Below are positions 1-8,318 of a stretch of DNA of 36,264 nt, in pieces. The position numbers and the translations under genes were made by a program. This DNA is from an uncultured Clostridia bacterium (GTDB lineage: Bacteria; Bacillota; Clostridia; TANB77; CAG-508). A model generated the notes under the pieces. That model did not search any database. It saw nothing but the letters and a program-made list of their open reading frames with translations, and had not been told where the DNA came from. Every line of letters begins with the position of its first letter. Position 1 is the first letter of the stretch. The DNA is taken from NCBI GenBank assembly GCA_944391835.1, contig CALXVA010000006.1:1-36264 (forward strand), written 5' to 3'.

Positions 1-70
1 AATATATAGTATAAAATATATAAATAGATATTATAATTATACTAAATAAAAAAAGGTGTGATTTGTAAAT

Positions 71-1654
71 ATGAAAAAAATTTTATATAATGCTGATTTT
101 ATAACATTAGATGGTGAAAACCAAAACATTGAAGCAATACTTATAAATAATGGTAAAATTGAAAAAGTAGGAAAAGAAAAAGAAGTATTAGCCTTAAAAG
201 ATAGCAAAACAGAAGTGATAGATTTATCTAAAAAAACTGTTATGCCATCCTTTATAGATGCACATAGTCATTTTTTTGCAGTGGCAAACGATTTATCACA
301 AGCTAATCTAAATAATTGTAAAAGTTTTGACGACATACAAAATTCAATATTAAGTTATGTAAAACAAAAAGGTATAAAGCCAAATGAATGGATTATTGCA
401 AATAATTATGATAATAACAATTTACAGGAGGGCAGAAATATTACAAAAGAAGAATTAGACAAAGCATTTCAAAGTAACCCTATTGTTTTAAAACATAAAT
501 CAGGACATAGTGGAGTGTTAAATTCAAAAGGATTGCAGATGCTAAATATAACAGAAAATACAACAAATCCTGATGGAGGAAAAATAGAGAAAAAAGATGG
601 AAAACTTACAGGATATTTAGAGGAAAATGCATTTATTGAAAATATAAAGAAAATTCCTATGGTATCTGAAAACGAATTGCTAAATAATATAAAACTAGCA
701 CAAGAAAAATATGCTTCTTATGGAATAACAACAGTTCAAGAAGGATATCTTACTAAAGAACTAATTCCTATATACAGGAAAATAGTAGAAGACAAAGCCT
801 TAAGCCTAGACGTAGTCGCATATATAGATGAAAAGTGCGAAGATATAGTACGAGAGGAATTTGCAAATTGTATAAAACAGTATAAAAACAACTTTAAAAT
901 AGGTGGTTATAAAATATTTTTAGATGGTTCACCTCAAGGAAGAACGGCATGGATGAGAACTCCATATGCTAATGATGAAAACTACTATGGCTATGGAACT
1001 ATGACTGATAAAGAGGTAGAAAGAATAATAGAAAAAGCGTATAATAATGAGCTACAATTACTTGCACACTGCAATGGTGATAGGGCATTAGAGCAGTTTA
1101 TTCATTGTATAAAGAAGTTAGGAAAAAATATAGAAAAAATACGACCAGTACTAATACATGGACAATTAATAGGTATAGACCAATTAGAAGAAATAAAGAA
1201 GTTAGGGATTATACCATCATTTTTTGTCGCCCACACATATTATTTGGGAGATGTGCATATAAAAAATTTTGGACTTGAAAGAGCTGAAAAAATAAGTCCT
1301 GCAGGTAGTAGTGGTAAAGAAAAAATTGTATATACATTTCATCAAGACTCGCCTGTGCTAGAACCCAATATGTTCGAAACAATTTGGTGTGCAGTAAATA
1401 GAAAAACAAAGCAAGGAATAACATTGGGAAAAGATGAAAGGATAAGTGTAATAGAAGCTATAAAAGCAGTTACTGTAAATTCTGCATATCAATATTTTGA
1501 AGAAAGTAATAAAGGAAGTATAAAAGAAGGAAAAATAGCTGATTTAATAGTTGTTGATAAAAATCCATTAAAAGTTGATAGTGATGAATTAAGAAATATA
1601 AAAGTATTAGAAACTATAAAAGACGGACAAACAATTTATAGGACAATTGATTAA
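71..1654 (+). CDS. YtcJ-type metal-dependent amidohydrolase (Amidohydro_3)
   Basis: A 527-residue cytosolic hydrolase of the amidohydrolase superfamily, YtcJ/N-substituted-formamide-deformylase group; substrate unknown, probably an amide or cyclic amide. Seen: the N-terminal beta-sandwich strand, the metal-binding HxH in DAHSH (residues 63-67), further ligand-type histidines at H333 (LAHCNGDR) and H363 (LIHGQ), and the catalytic-type aspartate D426 in FHQDSPV. The C-terminal GSIKEGKIADLIVVD segment is the usual return strand of the composite domain. Length is typical. The start is ATG 71, preceded by AAGGTGTG about 11 bases upstream. It stands alone with its own spacing before the next gene. 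The family assignment is secure; the substrate is not visible in the sequence. Confidence 0.9.
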   Translation: MKKILYNADFITLDGENQNIEAILINNGKIEKVGKEKEVLALKDSKTEVIDLSKKTVMPSFIDAHSHFFAVANDLSQANLNNCKSFDDIQNSILSYVKQKGIKPNEWIIANNYDNNNLQEGRNITKEELDKAFQSNPIVLKHKSGHSGVLNSKGLQMLNITENTTNPDGGKIEKKDGKLTGYLEENAFIENIKKIPMVSENELLNNIKLAQEKYASYGITTVQEGYLTKELIPIYRKIVEDKALSLDVVAYIDEKCEDIVREEFANCIKQYKNNFKIGGYKIFLDGSPQGRTAWMRTPYANDENYYGYGTMTDKEVERIIEKAYNNELQLLAHCNGDRALEQFIHCIKKLGKNIEKIRPVLIHGQLIGIDQLEEIKKLGIIPSFFVAHTYYLGDVHIKNFGLERAEKISPAGSSGKEKIVYTFHQDSPVLEPNMFETIWCAVNRKTKQGITLGKDERISVIEAIKAVTVNSAYQYFEESNKGSIKEGKIADLIVVDKNPLKVDSDELRNIKVLETIKDGQTIYRTID

Positions 1655-1693
1655 AACTTTATTATTACTATTTGTAACCATTTATAAATTTGT

Positions 1694-1745
1694 TTTTGAT
1701 ATCACACGTCAAGTGAAAAGTTAAATGCATTTTGACATCACATGT
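1694..1745. repeat. Pair of 16-bp direct repeats upstream of CDF gene
   Basis: Two copies of TTTTGAYATCACAYGT (1694-1709 and 1730-1745) match at 14 of 16 positions, 36 bases apart start to start. They lie about 100 bases upstream of the metal transporter gene and upstream of its probable extended -10. They could be a tandem operator for a regulator, but no regulator gene is nearby, so this is only a candidate. Confidence 0.35.
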
Positions 1746-1784
1746 ATGAAAAAAATAAAAAAACTATAAAATTCATGCAAAATA

Positions 1785-1793
1785 TGTTATAAT
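1785..1793 (+). promoter_or_regulatory. Extended -10 promoter for CDF transporter
   Basis: TGTTATAAT is a good extended -10 (TGnTATAAT) 45 bases before the start codon. No convincing -35 hexamer lies 16-18 bases upstream, which fits an extended -10 promoter. Confidence 0.4.
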
Positions 1794-1837
1794 AATTTAC
1801 ACAAAATAATACAAAAAAATTATAAGGAGTAACGAAA

Positions 1838-3004
1838 ATGACAGGATTGTTAATTAAATTATTTATTAAAGACAAAGACAATGTACAAAATGTAGAAGTA
1901 AGAGAAAAATACGGAATGCTATCAAGTATAACAGGCATAATTGTTAATATTCTACTATCAATTTTTAAATTGATTATAGGAATGTTTGCAAATTCAATGG
2001 CAATAATATCAGATGGATTAAATAACATATCAGATGCAGGCTCATCTGTAGTAACAATGTTAGGATTTAAAATGTCACAAAAAAAGGTAGATGCCGACCA
2101 TCCATGGGGCCATGGAAGGATGGAATATATAAGTGCATTTATAGTGGATATTTTAATTATACTAGTTGGTTTTGAACTATTACAAAGTTCAATAGAGAAG
2201 ATAATAAATCCAGAATTACCAAATGTAAATTATATAACAATTATACTATTAGTTGTTGCAATATTGGTAAAATTATGGCTATTTTTATTTTACAATAAAA
2301 TAGCAAAAACTATCTCATCTACTGCAATAAAAGGGAATGCCTATGATAGTATATCGGATTCTGTTTCTACTTTTGCAGTATTGATTTCAACACTTATAGC
2401 TAAATTCGTAGGCATTTCAATAGACGGCTATGTAAGTTTGTTAGTTTCAGCATTTATATTGGTAACAGGATTTAAAGCAATAAAGGAAATTATAGATATA
2501 CTATTAGGAATGAAACCAGACCCAGAGTTTGTTAAAGAAATAGAACAGTTTGCTATAAAATATGAAACAATACAGGGAATACACGATATTATGGTACATG
2601 ACTATGGACCAGGCAGAAAAATTGTATCATTCCACGCAGAAGTGCCAGCCAATTCCGATATCTGCAGAGCGCACGATATTATAGATCAAATGGAACAAGA
2701 TATTTTTGAAAAATTTGGTTGTATTACAACTATACATATGGATCCTATAGTAGTGGATAATGAAGAAATAAATGAAATGAGAAGAGAAACTGAAAGAATT
2801 GTGAAAAGCATAAATGAAAAATTTTCTATCCACGATTTTAGAATGACGGATGGAGGAGAAAGAATAAATTTAATATTTGATTTGGTTATTCCAACAGATG
2901 AAAAAATTGATGTAGATGCAACAATACAAACAATACAAAACGAATTACATAACAAAAACAATAAGTATCATGCAGTAATAAAACCAGAGCATTCATATAG
3001 TTAA
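1838..3004 (+). CDS. Cation diffusion facilitator family transporter
   Basis: A 388-residue membrane antiporter exporting a divalent metal, by family Zn2+, Mn2+ or Fe2+ in exchange for protons. Seen: transmembrane segments from about residue 28 on, the TM2 site SDGLNNISD (D59, D66), the following loop with DADHPWGHGRMEY (H88, H92), and the paired TM5 site AYDSISD (D170, D174). The carboxylate-rich sites differ from the H-D pair typical of zinc CDFs, so manganese or iron is possible. The cytosolic C-terminal part (about 230-388) is longer than one ferredoxin-like domain and appears to hold two. The start has AAGGAG 8-9 bases upstream. Upstream direct repeats and an extended -10 suggest separate transcription. 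Confidence 0.9.
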   Translation: MTGLLIKLFIKDKDNVQNVEVREKYGMLSSITGIIVNILLSIFKLIIGMFANSMAIISDGLNNISDAGSSVVTMLGFKMSQKKVDADHPWGHGRMEYISAFIVDILIILVGFELLQSSIEKIINPELPNVNYITIILLVVAILVKLWLFLFYNKIAKTISSTAIKGNAYDSISDSVSTFAVLISTLIAKFVGISIDGYVSLLVSAFILVTGFKAIKEIIDILLGMKPDPEFVKEIEQFAIKYETIQGIHDIMVHDYGPGRKIVSFHAEVPANSDICRAHDIIDQMEQDIFEKFGCITTIHMDPIVVDNEEINEMRRETERIVKSINEKFSIHDFRMTDGGERINLIFDLVIPTDEKIDVDATIQTIQNELHNKNNKYHAVIKPEHSYS

Positions 3005-3043
3005 AACAACGTGTATATAGGTTAAGCACAAAATAAAGTATAT

Positions 3044-3877
3044 ATGGGAAAAAACATTAAGCAAGTTGATTTTTCTCATACAATAAAAGATAGGAGCACA
3101 TCTAAATATAAAATGAAAGCAACACAATATATAACAATAAAAAACACAAATATTCCAATAATTATACGAAGCTATAAAACTTCTAAGTATTTAAAAATGT
3201 ATTTTAAAGCAGAAGTTTTATGTATAAGTAAGCCTAAATATGTAAGTATGAAAAAAGCTCTGGAATTTATTCAAGAGAATGAAGAATATGTATATAGTAG
3301 ATACATGAAAATAATTTCAACAGATAATAAAAAGACTAAACAATGGAAAACAGGAGAACCTTTCTATTTCAAAGGAGAAGAGTATAAGGTTAGTAATAAA
3401 ATAACTGATAATAACCAAGCAACTACAAGAGTTAGAATAGTAATAAACATAGACTCAACTAATAAAGTATTAAATATATCATATCCAAAAGAGTTTAATA
3501 CTTTAAGAGAAGAAGAGAAAAAACAATATATAGATAAATGTATAAAGAAAATTTTAAAGAATAATACGGAAATTTTATTAGAAGAAAGAGTACCATATTG
3601 GAGTAAAATTACAAAAATCCAATATGCAAAATTTAAAGTAAATGATGCGACAAGTAAATTTGGTAGTTGCATTCCTAAAACTAAAATATTGCACTTTTCT
3701 TCTAGACTAATAATGCTTCCAGAAGACAAAATAGATGCAATAATTGTACATGAACTATGTCACATAATACATCCAAATCATAGCAAGGAATTTTATGACT
3801 TAGTTAGAAAATATATACCAAACTATGATGAAATAAACAAATGGCTTAAGAAAAATGGAGGAATAATTTTATTTTAA
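3044..3877 (+). CDS. YgjP/DUF45-type zinc metallopeptidase (SprT/WLM-like)
   Basis: A 277-residue protein of the YgjP-like DUF45 metal-dependent hydrolase family. The zinc site is visible near the C-terminus: HELCH (H236, E237, H240), followed by HPNHSKEF with H246 as the probable third ligand, then the usual tail. The family's conserved SKFGSCIPK-type segment precedes it. The N-terminal half carries the RSYKTSKYLKM region typical of the family. The start at 3044 lacks a clear ribosome site, and ATG 3113 is an alternative that would remove 23 residues. The physiological substrate of the family is not established; the call rests on motif and length. Confidence 0.85.
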   Translation: MGKNIKQVDFSHTIKDRSTSKYKMKATQYITIKNTNIPIIIRSYKTSKYLKMYFKAEVLCISKPKYVSMKKALEFIQENEEYVYSRYMKIISTDNKKTKQWKTGEPFYFKGEEYKVSNKITDNNQATTRVRIVINIDSTNKVLNISYPKEFNTLREEEKKQYIDKCIKKILKNNTEILLEERVPYWSKITKIQYAKFKVNDATSKFGSCIPKTKILHFSSRLIMLPEDKIDAIIVHELCHIIHPNHSKEFYDLVRKYIPNYDEINKWLKKNGGIILF

Positions 3878-3941
3878 AATAAAAATGCTGAAATGCTTGT
3901 TATATCTGCACTCTAAGAGAAATGTGAAAGTTATGTGAAAA

Positions 3942-3968
3942 TTAGCACTCTACACTTGACTTTGCTAA
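3942..3968 (+). promoter_or_regulatory. CIRCE-like HrcA operator
   Basis: The left arm TTAGCACTC is a perfect CIRCE half-site. After exactly nine bases comes CTTTGCTAA, which keeps six of the nine bases of the GAGTGCTAA right arm. The 9-9-9 geometry and the position in front of an Hsp20 gene support HrcA control. It overlaps the -35 region of the promoter. Confidence 0.75.
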
Positions 3969-3983
3969 AATTAGATGTATAAT
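3956..3983 (+). promoter_or_regulatory. hsp20 promoter overlapping CIRCE
   Basis: TTGACT (3956-3961) and TATAAT (3978-3983) are separated by 16 bases. The -35 and part of the spacer lie inside the CIRCE-like element, so a bound HrcA repressor would block polymerase directly. Confidence 0.7.
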
Positions 3984-4083
3984 AATATATGTAAAAAGAA
4001 AAAGATACTTTTTACAGAATATAAACCTTATGATAAAGGTGTCAACACATAAATAAAAAAATAAAGAAAGGAAGTTGATTGTT

Positions 4084-4500
4084 ATGATGATGATACCAAG
4101 AAGAAAAAACGAATTTGATTTATTTGATGAAATGTTTAATGACCCATTTTTCACAAGAGGTGAAAACAAATTGATGAGAACAGATATTAAAGAAAAAAAT
4201 GACCACTATGAATTAGAAGTAGATTTACCAGGATATGAAAAAGAAGATATAAAAATTGAACTTTCAGATGGATATTTAACAGTACATGCAAGTATGAATA
4301 AAACAGTTGATGATGAAAAAGATAGCAAATATGTTCATAAAGAAAGATATGTTGGAGAATGCTCAAGAAGCTTCTATGTAGGAGACAATATTAAAGAAGA
4401 AGACATCAAAGCAAGCTTCAAGAATGGTACATTAAAACTAACATTGCCAAAAGAAAGACAAGAAAAACAAGATGAGAAAAAATATATCGATATTGAATAA
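4084..4500 (+). CDS. Hsp20/alpha-crystallin small heat-shock protein
   Basis: A 138-residue ATP-independent holdase chaperone. The alpha-crystallin domain runs from about residue 32 to 122, with the recognisable VDLPGYEKEDIKIE strand near its start and the closing GTLKLTLPK motif. The extreme C-terminus carries an IxI-type motif (IDI) that in this family docks into neighbouring subunits. I chose ATG 4084 because GAAAGGAAG ends nine bases before it; an in-frame TTG at 4075 abuts the ribosome site and is unlikely. A CIRCE-like operator over the promoter indicates heat-shock regulation through HrcA, and a strong hairpin follows the stop, so the gene is monocistronic. Confidence 0.95.
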   Translation: MMMIPRRKNEFDLFDEMFNDPFFTRGENKLMRTDIKEKNDHYELEVDLPGYEKEDIKIELSDGYLTVHASMNKTVDDEKDSKYVHKERYVGECSRSFYVGDNIKEEDIKASFKNGTLKLTLPKERQEKQDEKKYIDIE

Positions 4501-4528
4501 TAACTGAAAAACATGAAAGACGATTCTT

Positions 4529-4568
4529 CACAAAAGGCAGAAAGTAAAAAAACTTTCTGCCTTTTGTG
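4529..4568. terminator. Bidirectional terminator between hsp20 and zinc-ribbon gene
   Basis: A perfect 16-bp stem (4529-4544 with 4553-4568) encloses an 8-base A-rich loop. It lies between two convergent genes and can serve both. Confidence 0.85.
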
Positions 4569-4586
4569 TGATTTAAGAGTTCATTA

Positions 4587-4937
4587 TCAATCATCATCTT
4601 TCACAACTGTATCTTCCACTGTCATTGCAATTTTAGGAAACAATACTGTTCCGCATTTAGGACAAACTAAAAGATTATAACTTTCTTTTAGGCTGAACAT
4701 GGATTCATAGTTATAATAAGGTTTAGTGAGAACAGGAAACAATAAAAATTCCTTGTCTCCATCTAACACTTTACGTTTAACTATTTCATCCCTTCGAGGG
4801 ATACCAATGCCACAATAACCATATATTGGATGCTTTACTAAAAAAGACTTTTTAGGGATAACTTGTTTCCGGATTAACCTCTTTTCAGAAAAAACATAAC
4901 CACATGGACATTTTTGAGTAATCACTCTCATTAACAT
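4587..4937 (-). CDS. Small zinc-ribbon-like protein of unknown function
   Basis: A 116-residue protein I do not recognise. Two Cys pairs, KCPCGYVF near residue 10 and VCPKCGTVLFP near the C-terminus, look like the halves of a zinc ribbon separated by about 80 residues, and the tail is acidic. The start is ATG 4937 because AGGAGGT (4949-4955) lies 11 bases upstream. A longer frame to 5015 exists but puts that ribosome site inside the coding region. It contains one in-frame CGG codon (ATC CGG AAA), read straight through here, since both Cys pairs are in the same frame. This makes it the exception to the CGG pattern seen elsewhere in the window. Confidence 0.7.
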   Translation of the reverse strand: MLMRVITQKCPCGYVFSEKRLIRKQVIPKKSFLVKHPIYGYCGIGIPRRDEIVKRKVLDGDKEFLLFPVLTKPYYNYESMFSLKESYNLLVCPKCGTVLFPKIAMTVEDTVVKDDD

Positions 4938-5117
4938 AGTGAATTTATACCTCCTAGCATATTTGTTTATACAGTATGTGAAAAAATGAAACATGTAAAT
5001 TCCTTCTAACTTCAAGCATTTGCTTATTTGTTATATATAAAGTGGATTTTACCAACTTGCATTAGTATATCATAGATTACATAAAACTGCAAGACTTAAA
5101 GTACTACTTAAATTTTT

Positions 5118-5157
5118 GCAGAATAATGGATTTACTTTTGTAAATCCATTATTCTGC
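5118..5157. terminator. Long hairpin at end of acyltransferase gene
   Basis: A 17-bp perfect stem (5118-5134 with 5141-5157) has a 6-base loop and overlaps the last codons of the minus-strand acyltransferase. The U-tract on that strand is poor (AAAAATTT follows), so it may protect the 3' end rather than terminate efficiently. Confidence 0.55.
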
Positions 5158-5904
5158 AATTTCCTCACACATAGTATTGTAAACCCTTTCTTTTAAATCT
5201 AAGATTGATTCTTTTTTAGAAAGCAATTTGTTAGGGTAAATAGGCTCTTTTATAACTAAAGTAATTGTAGTTCTGGTTTTTATAATGTTAGATATTTTTT
5301 TAGATTTATTAAATTTAAAAACCATTGGCACCACAGGAACATTATTTCTTACAGCAAAGTCAAATGCACCATTTTTAAAATGTCTAATTTTAGTATAATA
5401 TGGCCATAGAGAACCCTCGGGATAAAAATGTACAGTTTTGTTGTCTTTTAAAAGATTATCTATAGAATTCATAAAATTTTTAGTATATTTAATATCATTA
5501 GGAATTGGAACTGTATTTAGTAATTTTATAATTTTACGAACTACTGGTATTTTAAAGTTATTTTCTAGTGAAGTATAAAAAGTTTTCTTTGGCGCATTTG
5601 CAAGACCAACCATTGTACAATCCATTGGGTGAACGTGGTTGGAAACTGTAACTTTACCACAGTCAATGTTTTCTAAATTTTCTTTACCTTCTATTTTAAA
5701 TCCAAAAAAGAATTTATTAATAATAGTTAAAAGAGGATAAGCGATAAGGTAAAGTAAGTTAGAAAAAGTATTAAATATAAAATTATCATTTACAAAATCA
5801 AAATCCTCATCAATTTCAAATTTACAAGGTTGCCAGAAATGCAATACGTGTGAATCTTCGGGAATATTTTCTTCTTCCTTTTTATTTACATTCTCTAATT
5901 GCAT
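5149..5904 (-). CDS. PlsC-type 1-acyl-glycerol-3-phosphate acyltransferase
   Basis: A 251-residue membrane-associated lysophospholipid acyltransferase. Seen: a hydrophobic segment around residues 48-68, the catalytic HX4D motif as NHVHPMD (H90 to D95), and the acceptor-phosphate motif FYPEGS (about 160-165) followed by FKNGAF. Reaction by family: acyl transfer to the sn-2 position of a lysophosphatidate-like acceptor. I chose ATG 5904, 11 bases after GGAGGAG; TTG 5910 is also possible at 5 bases. The gene overlaps the end of the upstream glycosyltransferase, implying translational coupling and a shared glycolipid or lipid-anchor pathway. The exact acceptor is not visible. Confidence 0.85.
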   Translation of the reverse strand: MQLENVNKKEEENIPEDSHVLHFWQPCKFEIDEDFDFVNDNFIFNTFSNLLYLIAYPLLTIINKFFFGFKIEGKENLENIDCGKVTVSNHVHPMDCTMVGLANAPKKTFYTSLENNFKIPVVRKIIKLLNTVPIPNDIKYTKNFMNSIDNLLKDNKTVHFYPEGSLWPYYTKIRHFKNGAFDFAVRNNVPVVPMVFKFNKSKKISNIIKTRTTITLVIKEPIYPNKLLSKKESILDLKERVYNTMCEEIAE

Positions 5905-7012
5905 CTTCAAACATCTCCTCCATTTTCTTTATACTATCTTTTAATCTGTATTTTTCAGCACTTTGAGAATATTTTATTTCCATCTCTTTTCTATATGACT
6001 CGTTATCAATCCAAAAATCTATTTTATTTGTTAAATCACTGCTATCCCCAGCTTTAAATAAGCTCTCTGGCACTAATGCAAATTGCTTTGTAGCAGAATT
6101 TTTACTATTAGCAATTATTGGAACATTACCACAAGCAAATGCTTCAATACAAGAAATAGCTTCAATTTCTGCATCTGCACTATGAACATATAAATCTGTA
6201 GATTTAAGTAATTCTATTAAGTTTTCCTTGTCATAAAATTTCATTACAGGCGATATAGGAAGTTTTTCTCCTAATCTTCTATATTTCTTTTCTTCTGGAC
6301 CTTTTCCTGCCAAAACAAGTTGTATTTTATCAGCGTATTTTGACTTTGAAATTGCATCAATTAGGACATCTTGCCTTTTTTCATTAGAATATCTTCCTAT
6401 CATTGTAATTACAAATTTATCCTTAAACTCAGGTGATTTTTGCTTTTCATAAAATTTAAAATCATCATCTACTCCATTGGAAATTATATGAAGTTTGGCA
6501 GTGTACCCATGTGCTCTTAATTCATTTGCAATAAATTCGCTTGGACAATGTATATGATTAAATCTATTAAAAAATGAATCTCTATAATGAGAGTAAATCA
6601 TATCATTTACTTTAGCTTTTGTACCAAGCCCAATAGAATAAGTAATATTTTCTGGCTGAACGTGGAATGCCGTTGTATGTGGAACATTTAGCTTTTCGCA
6701 AATTTTAAGGCCAACCTTAGATAGCCAAAAAGGCATATAAAAATGAACAGCATCAACACTAGAAATAGCTTTTTCCAAAAGCTCCGTATCTGGAATAGCA
6801 AAAGTCATACCTTGTGACTTTACTATATGCGATATACCAGGAGGCAAAGGAAGCTCTTTTAAATTAAATTTATATTCGTCTTTTTTATTACCTGTACTAA
6901 TAACATAAACCTGATTTCCTGCATCTTGCAATCCTTTTACAAAACGCCTCGCAGAAATAGTGGTTCCATTATTGGAATTATCAAATTGATCTATAACTAT
7001 TAAAATTTTCAT
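5882..7012 (-). CDS. GT4 glycosyltransferase, diacylglycerol-glucosyltransferase-like
   Basis: A 376-residue GT-B fold retaining glycosyltransferase. Seen: the N-terminal acceptor domain beginning MKILIVIDQFD with a glycine/threonine-rich loop, a central HCPSEFIANEL segment, ISNGVDD at the domain linker, the donor-binding VITMIGRYSNEKRQD stretch, and the EX7E motif in EIEAISCIEAFACG. The N-terminal half resembles the 1,2-diacylglycerol 3-glucosyltransferase group, so glycolipid (LTA anchor) synthesis is a reasonable inference, strengthened by the overlapping acyltransferase downstream. The start at 7012 has AGAGGGA about 13 bases upstream. The nucleotide-sugar donor cannot be read from the sequence. 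Confidence 0.85.
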   Translation of the reverse strand: MKILIVIDQFDNSNNGTTISARRFVKGLQDAGNQVYVISTGNKKDEYKFNLKELPLPPGISHIVKSQGMTFAIPDTELLEKAISSVDAVHFYMPFWLSKVGLKICEKLNVPHTTAFHVQPENITYSIGLGTKAKVNDMIYSHYRDSFFNRFNHIHCPSEFIANELRAHGYTAKLHIISNGVDDDFKFYEKQKSPEFKDKFVITMIGRYSNEKRQDVLIDAISKSKYADKIQLVLAGKGPEEKKYRRLGEKLPISPVMKFYDKENLIELLKSTDLYVHSADAEIEAISCIEAFACGNVPIIANSKNSATKQFALVPESLFKAGDSSDLTNKIDFWIDNESYRKEMEIKYSQSAEKYRLKDSIKKMEEMFEDAIRECK

Positions 7013-7093
7013 AAAAATAAAATTCCCTCTTAGCTTATTGTTAATAAATACTATAAAATTAAGCTAAATTTTTTTCGATAGTTAACACTAAAT

Positions 7094-7122
7094 ATTATAC
7101 AATAATTGACAAAAAAACACAA
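7094..7122 (-). promoter_or_regulatory. Promoter for glycosyltransferase/acyltransferase operon
   Basis: On the minus strand TTGTGT (7117-7122) and TATAAT (7094-7099) are separated by 17 bases. It sits in the 341-base divergent intergenic region 7013-7353, which otherwise holds only AT-rich sequence and the opposing promoter at 7194-7222. Confidence 0.6.
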
Positions 7123-7193
7123 GATTTTAGACGAAATATGAATTTTATATGAACTTAACCTTATTTAGGGTATTAGCTAAATTAATATATGTA

Positions 7194-7222
7194 TTGATAA
7201 ATAAATAGAAATATGATATAGT
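7194..7222 (+). promoter_or_regulatory. Promoter leading into teichoic acid locus
   Basis: TTGATA (7194-7199) and TATAGT (7217-7222) have 17-base spacing. It leaves a leader of about 125 bases before the first gene at 7354, containing an imperfect AT palindrome around 7247-7266. I see no riboswitch in this leader. Confidence 0.55.
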
Positions 7223-7353
7223 TTGTATGAATTTTAATTTTTTTGTACATTATATTATAATAATGTGCTATAGAACTGTCAAGAAAAGCTAAAAAAAGTT
7301 GAATAACGGTTTTGGTTTTATAACAATTAATAATAAAATTGAAGAGGTAAAAA

Positions 7354-8247
7354 ATGTGGGCTTTAGTTACAGGAGCATCTTCTGGAATTGGAAGAGATAT
7401 GTCAAGATACTTGTATAATTTAGGCTATAGTCTAGTAATTGTAGCCAGAGATAAAACTAAGTTAGAAGAATTAAAAAAGGGCTTAGAAGAAAATAATGTG
7501 AACGCAAGTGCAGGTAGTAGTATTAACAGAACTAATAGTAATAATGACAGTAGAAATAACAATAATTCTATTAACCTAAATAATAGCAAAATTGATAGCA
7601 AAAATAACAACGAAAAAATTAAAACTAAACAAGAAATAATAGTAATAGCAAAAGACTTAAGCAATAAAGAAAACTGTATGGAAATTTACGAAAAAACAAA
7701 AAGCATACAAGTGGATTTACTTGTAAATAATGCAGGATTTGGTGTGTTTGGTGAATTTAGCAAAACAGATTTAGAAAAAGAAATAAATTTAATAAATACA
7801 AATATAACTGCATTGCACATCTTAACAAAACTATATTTGAAGGATATGATAAAAAGAAATAGTGGACATATATTAAATGTTGCATCTATAGCTGGAATGG
7901 AGCCAGGTCCACTTATGGCCACCTATTATGCATCAAAATCATATGTAATAAGATTATCAAGAGCCATAAACAAAGAATTAAAAAAAGAAAAGTCTAAAGT
8001 AAAAATAAGTATTTTATGTCCAGGACCTGTAGATACAAACTTTAACAATGTAGCAAACGTAGTATTTAAAGCTCCAAGTATGCCTAGTGAAAAAGTGGCA
8101 AAATATGGAATAGATAAAGCTTTAAAAGGAAAACTAATAATTATACCAGGAATATTAAATAAAAGTGTTAGATTTTTCTCTAAGATAGTGCCAGATTGTA
8201 TATTAGAAGAAGTAGCATATCATATTCAAAGAAGAAAAAGGGTATAA
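7354..8247 (+). CDS. Short-chain dehydrogenase/reductase
   Basis: A 297-residue classical SDR using NAD(P)H. Seen: the Rossmann TGASSGIG motif (residues 6-13), NNAG near 128, the catalytic serine S178 in NVASIAG, and YxxxK as Y191/K195 (YYASK), followed by the PGPVDT motif. Residues about 50-92 are an insertion rich in Asn, Ser and Lys between beta-strands where family members have a short loop; it looks like a low-complexity expansion. AGAGG lies 7-8 bases before the start. It is the first gene after the promoter and faces the teichoic acid locus, so a reduction step in cell-envelope or lipid metabolism is possible. The substrate is unknown. Confidence 0.88.
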   Translation: MWALVTGASSGIGRDMSRYLYNLGYSLVIVARDKTKLEELKKGLEENNVNASAGSSINRTNSNNDSRNNNNSINLNNSKIDSKNNNEKIKTKQEIIVIAKDLSNKENCMEIYEKTKSIQVDLLVNNAGFGVFGEFSKTDLEKEINLINTNITALHILTKLYLKDMIKRNSGHILNVASIAGMEPGPLMATYYASKSYVIRLSRAINKELKKEKSKVKISILCPGPVDTNFNNVANVVFKAPSMPSEKVAKYGIDKALKGKLIIIPGILNKSVRFFSKIVPDCILEEVAYHIQRRKRV

Positions 8248-8318
8248 AATATATGCTATTTTGTAGAACAAGAATAAATCTGCCTAATTCAACATAAAAA
8301 GAAGGGAATATAGTAATA

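Noticed and set aside
4866-4880. A fifth CGGA in the minus-strand zinc-ribbon gene as another +1 shift site
   Set aside because: A shift would end the protein about 10 residues later, whereas frame 0 continues for some 90 codons and keeps both Cys pairs. It is counter-evidence to a universal rule, not support.
7013-7353. Possible small RNA or riboswitch in the divergent intergenic region
   Set aside because: Only opposing promoters and an imperfect AT palindrome are visible; no stable G+C-paired structure.
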